DNA of 64,000 bases from CAVQSS01 sp963746605 (GTDB taxonomy: Bacteria; Desulfobacterota; RBG-13-43-22): positions 62,001 through 126,000 of the forward strand of contig CAVVCH010000045.1 in assembly GCA_963746605.1 (NCBI GenBank), read 5' to 3'. This document shows, piece by piece, positions 1 to 9,717 of the stretch. Made by a program: the position numbers and the translations under genes. A model generated the notes under the pieces. That model was not told the origin of the DNA, searched no databases, and worked only from the letters and a program-made list of their open reading frames with translations. Every line of letters begins with the position of its first letter. Position 1 is the first letter of the stretch.

Positions 1-102
1 AACCGAGAACAGGACCCAAAAGGCCAGGGTCAGCCATCCGTAAAACCGGGTTTTGCTCAATTCCCATAAAAACCGTTTTTGCTGAAAGTACAGTTGCGCC
101 AT
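1..102 (-). CDS. Partial membrane protein, N-terminus only
   Basis: The first 34 codons of a minus-strand gene run off the left edge of the window. The ATG at 102 is preceded by a good GAGGAGG ribosome binding site about eight bases upstream. The fragment begins MAQLYFQQKRFLWEL, then a basic stretch and a hydrophobic run (FYGWLTLAFWVLFSV) that looks like the start of a first transmembrane helix. I do not recognise the family; a transporter or other polytopic membrane protein is possible. It is divergent from pgpA. Confidence 0.5.
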   Translation of the reverse strand, partial: MAQLYFQQKRFLWELSKTRFYGWLTLAFWVLFSV

Positions 103-253
103 AGCAGGCCTCCTCACTTTTTTTGGATAAAATAAACCAGCGGACTGCCACCAGGTTGTCAGTCCGATTAAATAAAAATGGAAATCTTGACAACCGGTCC
201 ATAAAATTATAAAAATTGCCTATGGCTTCCGAGATCCCCTCTCCTGCCCTGCT

Positions 254-784
254 ATGGGACCTAAGGATCATCCAACCGGGAACCGGCGAGGGAAACCCGA
301 AGGGGCGGCACGACGGAAGAAGGCCTTGAACCCGGCGGTGATTAAATTTTTCGCCTCCGGGGCTTACGTGGGTTATTCTCCCCTGGCTTCGGGAACCCTC
401 GGCACACTATGGGGAATCCCGCTCTATTTCTGGCTTTCCCGGTACTCTCCCGGGGTCCAGGGCGGCGTCATTGTTCTTTTAATTTTAACGGCTGTTTACG
501 TGGCCGACCGGGCCGCCAGGATCTGGGACCAAAAGGACCCTTCCCGGGTGGTGGCGGACGAAATCGTCGGCTATCTGGTCTCCGTCTGTTGGATTCCCCT
601 AAACTGGTTTTCCGTGATCGGCGGCTTTTTGATTTTTCGCCTGATGGATATTACCAAACCCTTTCCTATCCGAAAAATCGATCGGGAGATGCGGGGCGGC
701 TGGGGAATCGTTTTGGATGATGTCTTGGCCGGGATTTACACCAATATTCTCTTGCGAATCATCCTCTTGATCACGGGAAATTAA
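254..784 (+). CDS. pgpA: Phosphatidylglycerophosphatase A
   Basis: This 176-residue membrane protein should dephosphorylate phosphatidylglycerophosphate to phosphatidylglycerol at the inner membrane. The family signature is clear: SGTLGTLWGIPL near residue 46, the acidic motif VVADEIVGYLV near 100, and GGWGIVLDDVLAGIYTN near 148, which holds the conserved Asp pair. Three or four hydrophobic segments follow a basic N-terminus. The length matches PgpA. The N-terminal 25 residues are low complexity and an internal start is possible, though no better one is seen. It is followed after about 40 bases by cinA, an arrangement common in deltaproteobacteria and Firmicutes (pgpA-cinA-recA neighbourhoods). 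Confidence 0.93.
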   Translation: MGPKDHPTGNRRGKPEGAARRKKALNPAVIKFFASGAYVGYSPLASGTLGTLWGIPLYFWLSRYSPGVQGGVIVLLILTAVYVADRAARIWDQKDPSRVVADEIVGYLVSVCWIPLNWFSVIGGFLIFRLMDITKPFPIRKIDREMRGGWGIVLDDVLAGIYTNILLRIILLITGN

Positions 785-824
785 AGCAGAAAGTCGTTTT
801 TTGACTTTTTGCAAGGTTATCAAA

Positions 825-2105
825 TTGGCCTTTAAAATTGAGATCATCGGTATCGGGAATGAACTGACCACCGGGCGCGTGCTGGACCGAAATGCCGGCT
901 ATGCCGCCGGGCGGCTCAGTTCCTATGGGTTCGAGGTAACCCGGATCCTCTTCATCCCCGACCAGGCTAAGGAAATTCGAAAAACCCTCTTGCAGGCCCA
1001 CAAAAGGGCCGATGCCGTCCTGGTAACCGGGGGCCTGGGCGGAACCCTGGACGACATCACCGCGGAGGTGGCCGCCAAGACCTTCAATCGCGCTTTATGC
1101 CTCCACCTCGGCCTTCAGACCCAGATTAAACAGTTTTTTAAGAAAAGAAAGCTTCCCTGGGACCCGACGTACGACAAACTCGCCCTCCTGCCGGAGGGGG
1201 TTCAATTATTTCATCCCCGGCCCAAGGCCTGCGGCTTTTTGATGGAAGAAGCGGGCAAGCCTCTTTTCTTTCTTCCGGGAGTTCCGGCCGAGATGCATCG
1301 GATCTTGGAACGACAAATCATCCCCCTCTTGCTTCAGCGGCATCCTCACCAGCCGGTAGTGAGACAAAGGGTTTATAAAATTTTTGGCCTCCTGGAGAAC
1401 GAAATCAATCAACGTTTGAAAAATCTGGAGCAAAAGGACGGCACGGTGCAGTTGGGTTTTTATCCCAACTTTCCCGAAAACCATCTGACCGTCCTGGTAC
1501 GAACCAACCAGGCCTTTCGGGCCGAACGCTTCCTGGACCAGTTGGAAACTGAGATCGAAGCCTCCCTAGGCGATACCATCGTGGCCCGCAACGACCAGAC
1601 CCTGGAAGAGGTCGTGGGAGAGCTGCTGACCCACAAAAAAATGACCCTGGCGGTGGCCGAATCCTGCAGCGGGGGATTGATCGGACACCGAATTACCAGT
1701 GTTCCGGGAAGCTCTGTTTATTTTGATGGCGGGGTAATCGTTTACAGCAACCGGGCCAAGATGGACTGGTTGGGGGTTCCCCGCCATCTTCTTTCCCGAT
1801 ATGGCGCCGTAAGCGAAGAAACCGCCCTGGCCATGGCCCGGGGGATCCTGGAAAAAAGCAAGGCCGATTTGGGCTTGGCCGTGACTGGAATTGCCGGACC
1901 CGGTGGCGGCACCTTGGAAAAACCGGTGGGCACGGTCTGGATTGCCTTAGCCTCCCCTCGGGGAATCAAGGCCGGACATTATCTTTTTGGGGGTCGCCGC
2001 CGACAGATCAAGGCGTTGACCGCCTATACCGCCCTGGACTGGGTGCGGAGATATCTGTTGCATGATGGATTTGGCGAAATCCATGGTCAGGCGGTGGGTG
2101 ATTAA
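825..2105 (+). CDS. cinA: CinA family protein (competence/damage-inducible, NMN amidohydrolase)
   Basis: The protein has the two-domain CinA architecture: an N-terminal molybdopterin-binding-like (MoCF) domain beginning IEIIGIGNELTTGR with the VTGGLGGTLDDIT loop, and a C-terminal PncC-type nicotinamide mononucleotide deamidase domain with AVAESCSGGLIGHRIT and VTGIAGPGG. The role is pyridine-nucleotide recycling; in some bacteria it is linked to competence. The open frame begins with TTG at 801, but TTG at 825 gives the canonical start MAFKIEIIGIGNEL and has an AAGG motif upstream, so I prefer 825. The protein is complete. It lies upstream of thpR and recA, a classic cinA-thpR-recA cluster. 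Confidence 0.93.
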   Translation: MAFKIEIIGIGNELTTGRVLDRNAGYAAGRLSSYGFEVTRILFIPDQAKEIRKTLLQAHKRADAVLVTGGLGGTLDDITAEVAAKTFNRALCLHLGLQTQIKQFFKKRKLPWDPTYDKLALLPEGVQLFHPRPKACGFLMEEAGKPLFFLPGVPAEMHRILERQIIPLLLQRHPHQPVVRQRVYKIFGLLENEINQRLKNLEQKDGTVQLGFYPNFPENHLTVLVRTNQAFRAERFLDQLETEIEASLGDTIVARNDQTLEEVVGELLTHKKMTLAVAESCSGGLIGHRITSVPGSSVYFDGGVIVYSNRAKMDWLGVPRHLLSRYGAVSEETALAMARGILEKSKADLGLAVTGIAGPGGGTLEKPVGTVWIALASPRGIKAGHYLFGGRRRQIKALTAYTALDWVRRYLLHDGFGEIHGQAVGD

Positions 2106-2138
2106 GTCCCGCTTCAGGCCGGATAAGGGCGGAATCCT

Positions 2139-2714
2139 TTGAATGACTTGATTCGTGCCTTTTTAGCCATTGACCTGCCGATGGAAATCAAAGAACGATT
2201 AGCCGGACAGATCGGGGACCTTAGCCCCGGCACCTCCGGGATCAAGTGGGTAGATGCCCGGCAAATTCATCTAACCTTAAAGTTCTTCGGATCCATTTCT
2301 ACGGATATGCTTGATAAAATTAAAGAGTCTACTCAAGATGTTACAATTAAAAATAAAACTTTTAGTTTAACTATCAAAGGAGTGGGCGGCTTTCCCCATA
2401 TCCGCCGGCCACGGATCATCTGGGCCGGGATAAACGGCGATCTGGGGCTGCTTCTGAAATTGGTTGCGAAATTGGAAATCGCCTACAACCAAATCGGAAT
2501 CGCCAAAGAGGACCGCTCTTTTCATCCGCACCTGACCTTAGGCCGGAATAAAACCAATCAACCCAACGAAAAATTATTCCAGCGTCTTTCCGGCTGGGTG
2601 GAAGAGGAGTCGGAACCGTTCGGGGTGGAGGAAATCATTCTTTATAAAAGCGTCTTGAAGCCCTCTGGACCTGTTTATAATAAAATTTATTCATTTCCGT
2701 TAATAGGGGAATAA
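2139..2714 (+). CDS. thpR: RNA 2',3'-cyclic phosphodiesterase
   Basis: A 191-residue 2H-phosphoesterase. Both catalytic HxTx motifs are visible: HLTLKFFG near residue 45 and HPHLTLGR near 131. The family opens 2',3'-cyclic phosphate RNA ends (formerly 2'-5' RNA ligase, LigT). The start is TTG at 2139 (MNDLIRAFLAIDLP), which matches the usual N-terminus; an AAGGGCGGA stretch upstream may be the ribosome binding site. Codon composition is more AT-rich in the middle (about 2310-2380) than in the neighbours. It lies 11 bases before recA and is probably co-transcribed with it. Confidence 0.9.
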   Translation: MNDLIRAFLAIDLPMEIKERLAGQIGDLSPGTSGIKWVDARQIHLTLKFFGSISTDMLDKIKESTQDVTIKNKTFSLTIKGVGGFPHIRRPRIIWAGINGDLGLLLKLVAKLEIAYNQIGIAKEDRSFHPHLTLGRNKTNQPNEKLFQRLSGWVEEESEPFGVEEIILYKSVLKPSGPVYNKIYSFPLIGE

Positions 2715-2725
2715 GGGAGGAACGT

Positions 2726-3736
2726 ATGAAAGCCGATCTCGAAAAAAGCAAAGCCGTGGATATGGCCATGGGCCAGATTGAAAAACAATTTGGGAAAGGG
2801 GCTATCATGCGCCTGGGGTCTGATGCCCTGACCGCGGATGTGCCAACTATCTCCACAGGCTCCTTGTCTTTGGACATCGCCACCGGCATAGGGGGGATTC
2901 CCCGGGGACGGGTCATCGAAATTTATGGTCCGGAATCTTCCGGCAAAACCACCCTGGCCCTGCACACCATCGCCGAGGCTCAGAAAAAAGGAGGCCTGGC
3001 CGCCTTTATTGATGCCGAGCACGCCCTCGATGTAGTGTATGCCAATAAGCTGGGGGTCAACTGCGACGAACTCCTGGTGTCCCAGCCGGACAATGGTGAA
3101 CAGGCCCTGGAGATCGCTGAGATCCTGGTCCGCAGCGGCGCTATGGATGTCGTGGTGGTGGACTCGGTGGCCGCTCTGGTCCCCCGGGCGGAAATTGAAG
3201 GGGAAATGGGGGACTCGCATATGGGTCTTCAGGCCCGCCTCATGTCCCAGGCCTTGCGCAAATTGACCGGAACCATCAGCAAAACCCATACGTCCCTGAT
3301 TTTTATTAACCAGATCCGGATGAAGATCGGGGTCATGTTCGGCAATCCGGAAACCACTACCGGCGGGAATGCCTTGAAATTTTATGCTTCTCTGCGCCTG
3401 GATATCCGCAAGTTGGCGGCCATCAAGGACGGTCAGGAAATTATCGGCAACCGGACCCGCGTCAAGGTAGTTAAGAATAAGATCGCCCCGCCCTTTAAAG
3501 AGGCCGAGTTCGACATCATCTACGGGGAAGGGATTTCCCGGGTGGGGGATATCCTTGATCTGGGGGTGGCCCATGATATCGTCGAAAAAAGCGGGGCCTG
3601 GTACTCCTATGGTGGAGACCGGATCGGGCAGGGAAGGGAAAATGCCAAAGTCTACTTGAAGGAGCATCCCTCCACCTTGGAGGAAATCGAGTTGAAAGTA
3701 AAAAGAACGTATGGGTTGATCAAAGAGCCGGAATAA
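2726..3736 (+). CDS. recA: Recombinase A
   Basis: RecA, 336 residues, forms the ATP-dependent nucleoprotein filament for homologous recombination and SOS induction. Visible motifs are Walker A GPESSGKTT (near residue 70), the MAW motif and Walker B region VVVVDSVAALVPRAEIEG, and loop L2 with FINQIRMKIGVMFGNPETTTGG. The start ATG has a strong GGGAGG site. The C-terminus is short (ends KRTYGLIKEPE) and lacks the long acidic tail of the E. coli protein, as in many deltaproteobacteria. No recX follows; alaS is next after a repeat element. Confidence 0.98.
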   Translation: MKADLEKSKAVDMAMGQIEKQFGKGAIMRLGSDALTADVPTISTGSLSLDIATGIGGIPRGRVIEIYGPESSGKTTLALHTIAEAQKKGGLAAFIDAEHALDVVYANKLGVNCDELLVSQPDNGEQALEIAEILVRSGAMDVVVVDSVAALVPRAEIEGEMGDSHMGLQARLMSQALRKLTGTISKTHTSLIFINQIRMKIGVMFGNPETTTGGNALKFYASLRLDIRKLAAIKDGQEIIGNRTRVKVVKNKIAPPFKEAEFDIIYGEGISRVGDILDLGVAHDIVEKSGAWYSYGGDRIGQGRENAKVYLKEHPSTLEEIELKVKRTYGLIKEPE

Positions 3737-3785
3737 AAGTAATATGAAAAAAGTTACTGGATAAAGACCGAAACCTCCGTCCTTC

Positions 3786-3886
3786 GTGGGGGAGGGTTTA
3801 ATCCCCTCCCGAGCTTGGGAATCGAGGGTTCAGATTTCGTGTTGTCGGCCCGGTTGGATGCGGGAGGGGATTAACCCCTCCCCTAC
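3786..3886. repeat. GTAGGGG-type palindromic dispersed repeat, copy 1
   Basis: A 101-bp element between recA and alaS with terminal inverted repeats of the form GGGGAGGGGTTAATCCCCTCCC (imperfect at the left end). Its interior (TTGGGAATC...TTCAGATTT.GTGTTGTCGG) matches, in reverse complement, the interior of the element at 37646-37747, so this is a true dispersed family and not a local hairpin. A related shorter copy is at 36781-36861. Confidence 0.8.
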
Positions 3887-3938
3887 AAAAAGAATGTAGG
3901 GTGGGAGACCGGCCGGTCGTCCGAAGAGAGGAACGCCT

Positions 3939-6579
3939 TTGAAGACAGGAAAAGAAATTCGGCAGGCCTTTTTGGATTTTTTCAGGGAGGCGGGGCATGA
4001 AGTGGTGCGAAGCGGATCCTTGATACCCCGCGATGACCCGTCACTGCTGTTTACCAACGCCGGAATGGTGCCTTTCAAACGAGTATTTCTGGGTGAAGAG
4101 AAAAGGGACTACTCCCGAGCGGCCTCCAGCCAAAAGTGCGTTCGGGCCGGGGGGAAACACAATGATCTGGAAAATGTGGGCCGCACCGCGCGTCATCATA
4201 CCTTTTTTGAGATGTTGGGCAATTTTTCCTTTGGCGACTATTTTAAGCCCGAGGCCATCCGTTTTGCCTGGGACCTTCTGACCCGGGTGTACGGCCTGCC
4301 TCAGGATAAACTTTACGCCTCGGTTTATGAACAGGACGACGAGGCCTATCAGCTCTGGCAGCAGGTAGTCGGGTTGCCCCCGGGAAAAATCATCCGGCTC
4401 GGAGAAAAAGATAATTTCTGGGCCATGGGCGATACCGGTCCCTGCGGACCTTGCTCGGAGATTTTGATCGACCAGGGCCCGGAATTCGGATGCGACCGAC
4501 CGGATTGCGCGCCCGGATGTGATTGCGACCGCTACCTGGAACTCTGGAATCTGGTCTTCATGCAGTTCAATCGAGACGCGGAGGGCCGTTTGAATCCCCT
4601 GCCCCGACCCAGCATCGATACCGGTATGGGCCTGGAACGGATCACCGCCGTCCTTCAGGGAGCGCCGAATAATTTTTCCAGTGATCTCTTTGCTCCCATC
4701 ATCCAGGCCATCGAGGCGTTTTCCGGGGTCGCCATCGGCCGGGAGGAAAACCTGGACGTTTCCATCAAGGTCATTGCCGACCACAGCCGGGCACTGACCT
4801 TTCTGTTGGCCGACGGGGCACTGCCCTCCAATGAAGGTCGGGGCTATGTGGTGCGACGGATTCTGCGCCGGGCGGCCCGGCACGGAAAAGTCCTGGGACT
4901 CAATCAACCTTTTCTATATCGGCTGGCCCAGGTCGTGGCCGAGACCATGGGGGAACTCTATCCCGAGGTAAAGGACAATCTGGCTTTGACCACCCAGGTC
5001 ATCCAGAAGGAGGAGGAGCGCTTCCTGGAAACCCTTGATTTCGGCCTGAAGCTGTTGTACGAGGAGATCGACCGCCTGAAACAGGAGGGAGAAAACACCC
5101 TGTCGGGCACCTTGATCTTTAAACTCTACGACACCTACGGGTTTCCCCTGGATATTATTCAGGACATCAGCCGGGACCATCGGTTGGCCATGGACGAGCC
5201 CGGCTTCCAGGAGCAAATGGCCAAGCAGCGGGAGATGTCCCGCCAGTCCTGGAAGGGTAGCGGCGATCGAGAGGTTCAGGAAGTCTACCGCAACCTGATG
5301 ACCCGGAACCTGAAAACCGAGTTTCGGGGCTATGAGAGCTTGGAAGCCCGGGCGACGGTTCTGGCTATCATCCAGGACGGACAGGAAACCCGCTCCGCCC
5401 AGGCCCCGGCCGAAGTGGAAGTGGTGGTTTCCGCCACTCCCTTCTATGCCGAATCGGGCGGCCAGGTGGGCGATCAGGGGACGATCACCTCTGACCAGGG
5501 CTGGATGATCGTTGAAGAGACCACGGCCCTGCCCAACAAAACCGTTCTTCACCGCGGTCGCCTCCGGGAAGGGACCCTGCGGGTGGAGGACCAGGCCGAC
5601 CTTTCCGTAGCCGCCGACTGGCGGACACCGACGGCCAACAATCACTCCGTCACCCATCTGCTGCATGGGGCGCTGCGCCGCGTCCTGGGCGAACAGGTCA
5701 AGCAGGCCGGTTCTCTGGTGACTCCTAAAAGACTGCGTTTTGATTTTACCTGTTTTTCGGCGCCCACCCGGGAGGAACTCCGTCGGGTGGAGGATCTGGT
5801 CAATGACCTTATCCGGCAAAACCTGCCGATCACTACCGAGGTGAAGGATTTCGATCAGGCCGTGGCTGAAGGGGCCATGGCCCTGTTTGAAGAACGCTAC
5901 GGGGATCAGGTCCGCCTGGTGCGCATGGGGGACTTCAGCCGGGAATTATGCGGCGGGACGCACACCCTCCGGACCGGGAACATCGGAATTTTTAAAATCC
6001 TTTCCGAGGGCAGCGTAGCCGCCGGGGTCCGGCGCATCGAAGCCCTGACCGGCCAGGAGGCGCTGGTCTCACCTGCACCAACAGGAAGACCAGTTGCTGG
6101 CCTTAGCCGATTTATTGAAAAGCGGAGTCGATGACCTTCCCCTCCGCGTTGAAAAACTCTTAAGCCAGCAGAAAGAATTGGAGCGGACGATCGCCCGTCT
6201 GAACAAGGCCCTCCTGACCGGGGGCGGGATCGAATCCATTCTGGCCAAGACCCGGGAAGTCCAAGGAGTCAAGGTGCTGGTCTCCGTGGCCCCCACGGGG
6301 GAGGCCAAGGAACTGCGGGATCTGGCCGACTCCCTGCGAGACCGACTGGGGTCTGGAATTGTTATCTTGGGCGGGGTTCAGGGAGAAAAAGTCCTGCTGG
6401 TTACGGTGGTCACTAAGGACCTGCTGCCCCGGTTTCATGCCGGCAAGATTGTCAAGCGCCTGGCCCAGGCGTTGGGTGGTGACGGTGGGGGTCGGCCGGA
6501 TATGGCCCAGGCCGGCGGGAATCAACCCGACCTGCTGGAAAAAACCTTGAGTGGAGTCTATGACTGGATCGGTTCCTAA
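3939..6579 (+). CDS. alaS: Alanyl-tRNA synthetase (one frameshift)
   Basis: Class II AlaRS charging tRNA-Ala. The N-terminal aminoacylation domain (residues about 1-250) carries RSGSLIPRDDPSLLFTNAGM and the ARHHTFFEMLGNFSFGDY core. The editing domain carries HSVTHLLH and ELCGGTHTLRTGN, the four zinc/editing residues. The first frame breaks at about 6066 after GQEAL; removing one base restores the frame to SHLHQQEDQLLALADLL and the C-terminal DHHA1-like domain (GIVILGGVQGEKVLLVTVV), ending at 6579. Total about 880 residues, the normal family length. Because the gene is essential, a +1 assembly error is more likely than inactivation. The start is TTG at 3939 (MKTGKEIRQAFLDFF), with an AGAGAGGAACG site upstream. 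Confidence 0.95.
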
Positions 6580-6607
6580 AGAATAACCATCAGGAGTTAT
6601 TCTTTAG
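6576..6607. terminator. Bidirectional terminator between convergent genes
   Basis: A hairpin with 12-bp arms (CTAAAGAATAAC ... GTTATTCTTTAG) lies exactly between the convergent alaS and serine hydrolase genes. Both sides are AT-rich, so it could serve both strands. Confidence 0.6.
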
Positions 6608-7693
6608 ATTAGGGCTAAATACTTTGGCTGTGCAGGTTTTCAAATTATAATAAATGCGGTCTGAAAGGTAACGAATCACCGCGCTCTTGCGGCGACCCCA
6701 GGCCCCGTCGGCCGGACGGTCTTTATTTTCAATAAAGATGGAAAGGACATAGTCGCGCCCTTTGCCCAGTTGATTCTTCTGGAAAACAATTCCGCAGTCT
6801 GCGTTTAAACCGCGGACGTACCCGGTCTTGTCGGCCACGGCGACGCCATCATGTTTGATTTGCTGGGTCTTGATCCGTTCATGAACGTTCTTCATCAGGA
6901 TATCGGTCATCTTTTGGGAATAGTGGGGGTTAACCAGTTTCTGTTCATAGAGGAGCTTGAAAAATAAAGTGGTATCCGCGGCGGAGGTTCGATTGGCATA
7001 CGTCTTCCCGCCGTCCGGGATCAGTTCCTTGACTACGGTCTGCTGGAACCCGTATTTGCGGGCCAGGGCATTAATGATCACGATTCCCTGTTGATAGTCC
7101 CCCTGGCCTAAATGACGGATCAGGGTGTTGGTGGCGTGATTGTCGCTGATCGTAATCATCCGGTAAACCTGGCGGGATACTTCCGGCGTCTCGTTCAATT
7201 CCTGCCGGGCGATCTGTTCATAGACCGCGAGCATCACATAGGGCTTAATCACGCTGGCGGCATTGCGGATCTGGTCACCCATTAATGTCCACCAGCATCT
7301 TGTTGTCCGCCAGATCAAATATTTGGATGGAGATTTCGTCGCCCGGTTGAAGACGCCGGCTGTTTCTCAGGTATTGAATCTCCTGCTCGACCGCCTCATG
7401 AATGGGGCTGTCTCCGTTGGCCGGGGGCCGGACGGTCGAGACCAAAGGGATGGCGGCCTCCGCTTTCGGTTTGTTCAGCGGACGATCGGGGCTTTTTTTC
7501 TTTTCGTGGTCTTGACGGTCTTTTTCTTTTTTGACGAGGTGGACCGCGAAGACTTTATTGACTTTTTCTTGACCTTAGCCGGTGGATTGGATTTAGGCGG
7601 AGTCGGCGACTCCTGACCCCCGACGGAAAAAGCGAAAAGAAAAACAGCGGCCCAGAGGATGGCCCAAAATCGAATGGCAGCCCGAAAATTCAT
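6590..7693 (-). CDS. Secreted class A beta-lactamase-like serine hydrolase (two frameshifts)
   Basis: Reconstructed as one gene starting at 7693. The first 73 codons encode a signal peptide (MNFRAAIRFWAILWAAVFLF) and a Lys/Ser-rich linker. The frame breaks near 7476 (one base missing), continues as LNKPKAEAAIPLVSTVRPP and QPGDEISIQIFDLADNKMLV, and breaks again near 7278 (+1), returning to the catalytic part. That part has all three class A/penicillin-binding motifs: SVIK (S-x-x-K), SDN, and DKTGY (K-T-G). Family members are beta-lactamases or D-Ala-D-Ala carboxypeptidase-like enzymes acting in the periplasm. Without the omega-loop details I cannot assign beta-lactam resistance. Convergent with alaS, divergent from alr. 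Confidence 0.75.
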
Positions 7694-7760
7694 ACGTGTT
7701 AAAATTATGAAGAAAAGCTGAAATTGTCAAGCATTATTCATTACTAGGAAAAAGAATAGG

Positions 7761-9024
7761 ATGGAATCTAACTCAAAACCTTCGTTGACCGGTTGGATTG
7801 AAATCGACCTGAGCGCTCTCGCCCATAATCTGAGGGTCATCCGCCGGCGCTTATCCCCGGAAACAGGCATCATGGCCGTGGTCAAAGCCGACGCCTACGG
7901 TCATGGTCTGATCCGCGTGGCCAAGGAATTACTCCGGTTGAACGCAGCGGCCCTGGGCGTGGCCTCGGTGGAGGAAGGGCTCCAGATCCGAAAGAAAGTC
8001 AGTCCTTCCGCGCCGGTCATCATCCTGCTGGGTCCCCGGGAGGAAGAGTGCGGCCTGTGCCTGGACCACCGGCTCACCCCGGTGGTCTACACCCTGGCGG
8101 TCGCCCGGGAACTCAATCGGGAAGCCCGCCGGAGGAAAATCACGGCCCGGGTCCACCTGAAGGTCGATACCGGCATGGGGCGATTGGGGGTTCTCTGGAC
8201 CGAACTCCCCGCTTTTTTAGCCGAAATCCGGCGCCTGAAAAACGTGAAGATCAGCGGCCTGACCTCTCATTTTGCCCGGGCCGACGAAAAAGGGCATCCC
8301 TATAATCGGCTGCAGTGGAAGCGGTATCAGGCGGCCCTGGAGACGGCCCGGGAAGCGGGGTTGCGGTTGACCGAAAATCATGCCGCCAACAGCGCCGCCG
8401 CCCTTGCATAACCCGTCGGCCCACCTCCATTTCATCCGGCCGGGCATTGGGCTTTATGGCGGCAGCCCTTCCGGCGATCCACAACTGGCCCGCGACCTGG
8501 GCCTGCAGCCGGTGATGACCTTCAAGACCCGGATCATCCAGGTTAAGAAACTCCCGCCCAAAATGGGCGTGAGTTACGGGAGCACCTACGTGACCACCCG
8601 GCCGGAGACGGTGGCCATCCTGCCGATCGGTTACGCCAACGGTTATCCCCGCCATTTATCCAATCAGGCCGAGGTCCTCATTCGCGGCCGCCGGTTCCCG
8701 GTGATCGGCCGGATTTGCATGAATGTAACCATCGTCAAGCTCGATCCCCGTGAAGATTGGCAGGTAGGGGAAGAAGTGGTCCTCTTGGGGCGTCAGGCCG
8801 GGGACTTCCTGGAGGCCGACGATCTGGCCCGTCGCGCCGGGACGATCGCTTACGAATTATTCTGCCTGCTGGGCCGCCTGAATCCCCGGGTTTATAAGGC
8901 TTCAAGGGGAGTTTCGAAAAATGAACATCGAACATCGAACATCGAACGTCCAACATCGAATGAAAAGCAAGAACCAAATGCCGAACATGGAACACCTATT
9001 TCTGTTTCTTTTCAGCCGTCTTGA
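7761..9024 (+). CDS. alr: Alanine racemase (frameshifted; C-terminus runs into a repeat)
   Basis: PLP-dependent racemase making D-alanine for peptidoglycan. The N-terminal barrel has the PLP-lysine motif AVVKADAYGHG (about residue 39). The frame breaks at about 8400 after NSAAAL; removing one C gives the standard HNPSAHLHFIRPGIGLYG. The second part carries the catalytic-tyrosine region GVSYGSTYVT and GRICMN. The native C-terminus should be near LGRLNPRVYKA, but the stop is missing and the frame runs about 35 codons into an ATCGAAC-type repeat array (from 8921), giving a spurious tail KNEHRTSNIERPTSN. Insertion of the cassette at 8921-9426 next to the stop codon explains this. alr beside a cell-wall-type serine hydrolase is a sensible pairing. 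Confidence 0.92.
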
Positions 9025-9426
9025 TACTCGTAACGAAAATCCTGATTAACTGTTCTGTTTCCTCCAAAATATCATTCAGTAGTTCAGGTTTTTCAATGAG
9101 AGGTACACGCTGAATAAGTTTTAACCATCTCTGGGTCTCCCTAAGTTCCTTTAATGAGATACGAAGTTTATGGATAAAGTCCTTTGGGGACTCCGCGGCC
9201 TGGGCTTCACCATGGTTTGGATACGGTGACAGTTCCCGATCTTAACAATTGGCCCCCGACATGGCTGATTGTTCTGGTATTGGGAAGCCTTTCAACGATC
9301 TTTATGATTCTGACCGAATACTCGAGCAGCCTTTCTTCCAGATCATAAGTCTGTTTCTTCATCGCATCCGATTTCACATTTAAACATTCGATGTTCGATG
9401 TTGGACGTTCGATGTTCGATGTTCAT
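8921..9426. mobile_element. Four-helix-bundle cassette bounded by inverted repeat arrays
   Basis: A ~500-bp unit has inverted arrays of short ATCGAAC/CATCGAA-type repeats at its ends: 8921-8962 (ATGAACATCGAACATCGAAC...) and 9385-9426 (reverse complement orientation, ending GATGTTCGATGTTCAT). It encloses a minus-strand four-helix-bundle gene. The same arrays without the gene occur at 43151-43249. The structure suggests a small mobile or amplified cassette; no transposase is visible. Confidence 0.55.
8996..9362 (-). CDS. Four helix bundle protein (S23/Avd-like family), frameshifted
   Basis: Translating the minus strand from ATG 9362 gives MKKQTYDLEERLLEYSVRII and then IVERLPNTRTISHVGGQLLRSGT. 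After a one-base insertion near 9229, SPYPNHGEAQAAESPKDFIH and ISLKELRETQRWLKLI follow, ending EKKQK at 8996. This is the ~120-residue family found as 23S rRNA intervening-sequence proteins and in scattered cassettes, related in fold to the Avd accessory protein of diversity-generating retroelements. Characteristic positions are the LxRSG, N(H)GEA and SLKEL/ETxxWL motifs. It is flanked by inverted repeat arrays. Function is unknown for the solo family. Confidence 0.75.
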
Positions 9427-9525
9427 CTTTTCAGAGCAACTATCTTAGTGACTGATGTCTGCAGAAGGAGCGCCCCCGTCCGGGGCGCGCGCGGAGGCGC
9501 TCCAGAGCCCGGTCATAACGGCCGA

Positions 9526-9717
9526 TTAGAAATGCTGATCGTCCCGCTCCTTCCTTTCCGAGACGACCAGCCAGCCGTCCCAGTTCCCCACGGGAAGCGT
9601 GCTCAACTTGATGGATTTTTTGCCGTCCCCCTTTTCCATCAGGATTCCCACCTTCGACCAGCGGGCCTTTCCGCTTTTGTCCTCCCCTTCTTTCCAGATC
9701 AAATCATAAATCGCCAT
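9526..9717 (-). CDS. Small conserved hypothetical protein
   Basis: A 63-residue protein starting MAIYDLIWKEGEDKSG at ATG 9717 with an AAGGAG site. A core KVGILMEKGDGKKSIKLSTL followed by PVGNWDGWLVVSERKE matches the pattern of small proteins I associate with phage or plasmid genomes (IGV..E..KG..SIKL..LPVG..GWL), but I cannot name the family. A longer upstream frame to 9801 exists, but its start lacks a ribosome site. Stands alone between repeats; the neighbouring cassette suggests an accessory origin. Confidence 0.6.
   Translation of the reverse strand: MAIYDLIWKEGEDKSGKARWSKVGILMEKGDGKKSIKLSTLPVGNWDGWLVVSERKERDDQHF

Noticed and set aside
2687..3667. Minus-strand 326-codon frame opposite recA
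   Set aside because: Antisense shadow of recA, no motif.
6060..6100. Programmed ribosomal frameshift in alaS
   Set aside because: No slippery heptamer or downstream structure characteristic of the known cases is evident, and many unrelated genes show the same kind of one-base shift, so an assembly cause is simpler.
8921..9426. Diversity-generating retroelement
   Set aside because: Only an Avd-like four-helix-bundle protein is present; no reverse transcriptase, template repeat or variable repeat can be found.
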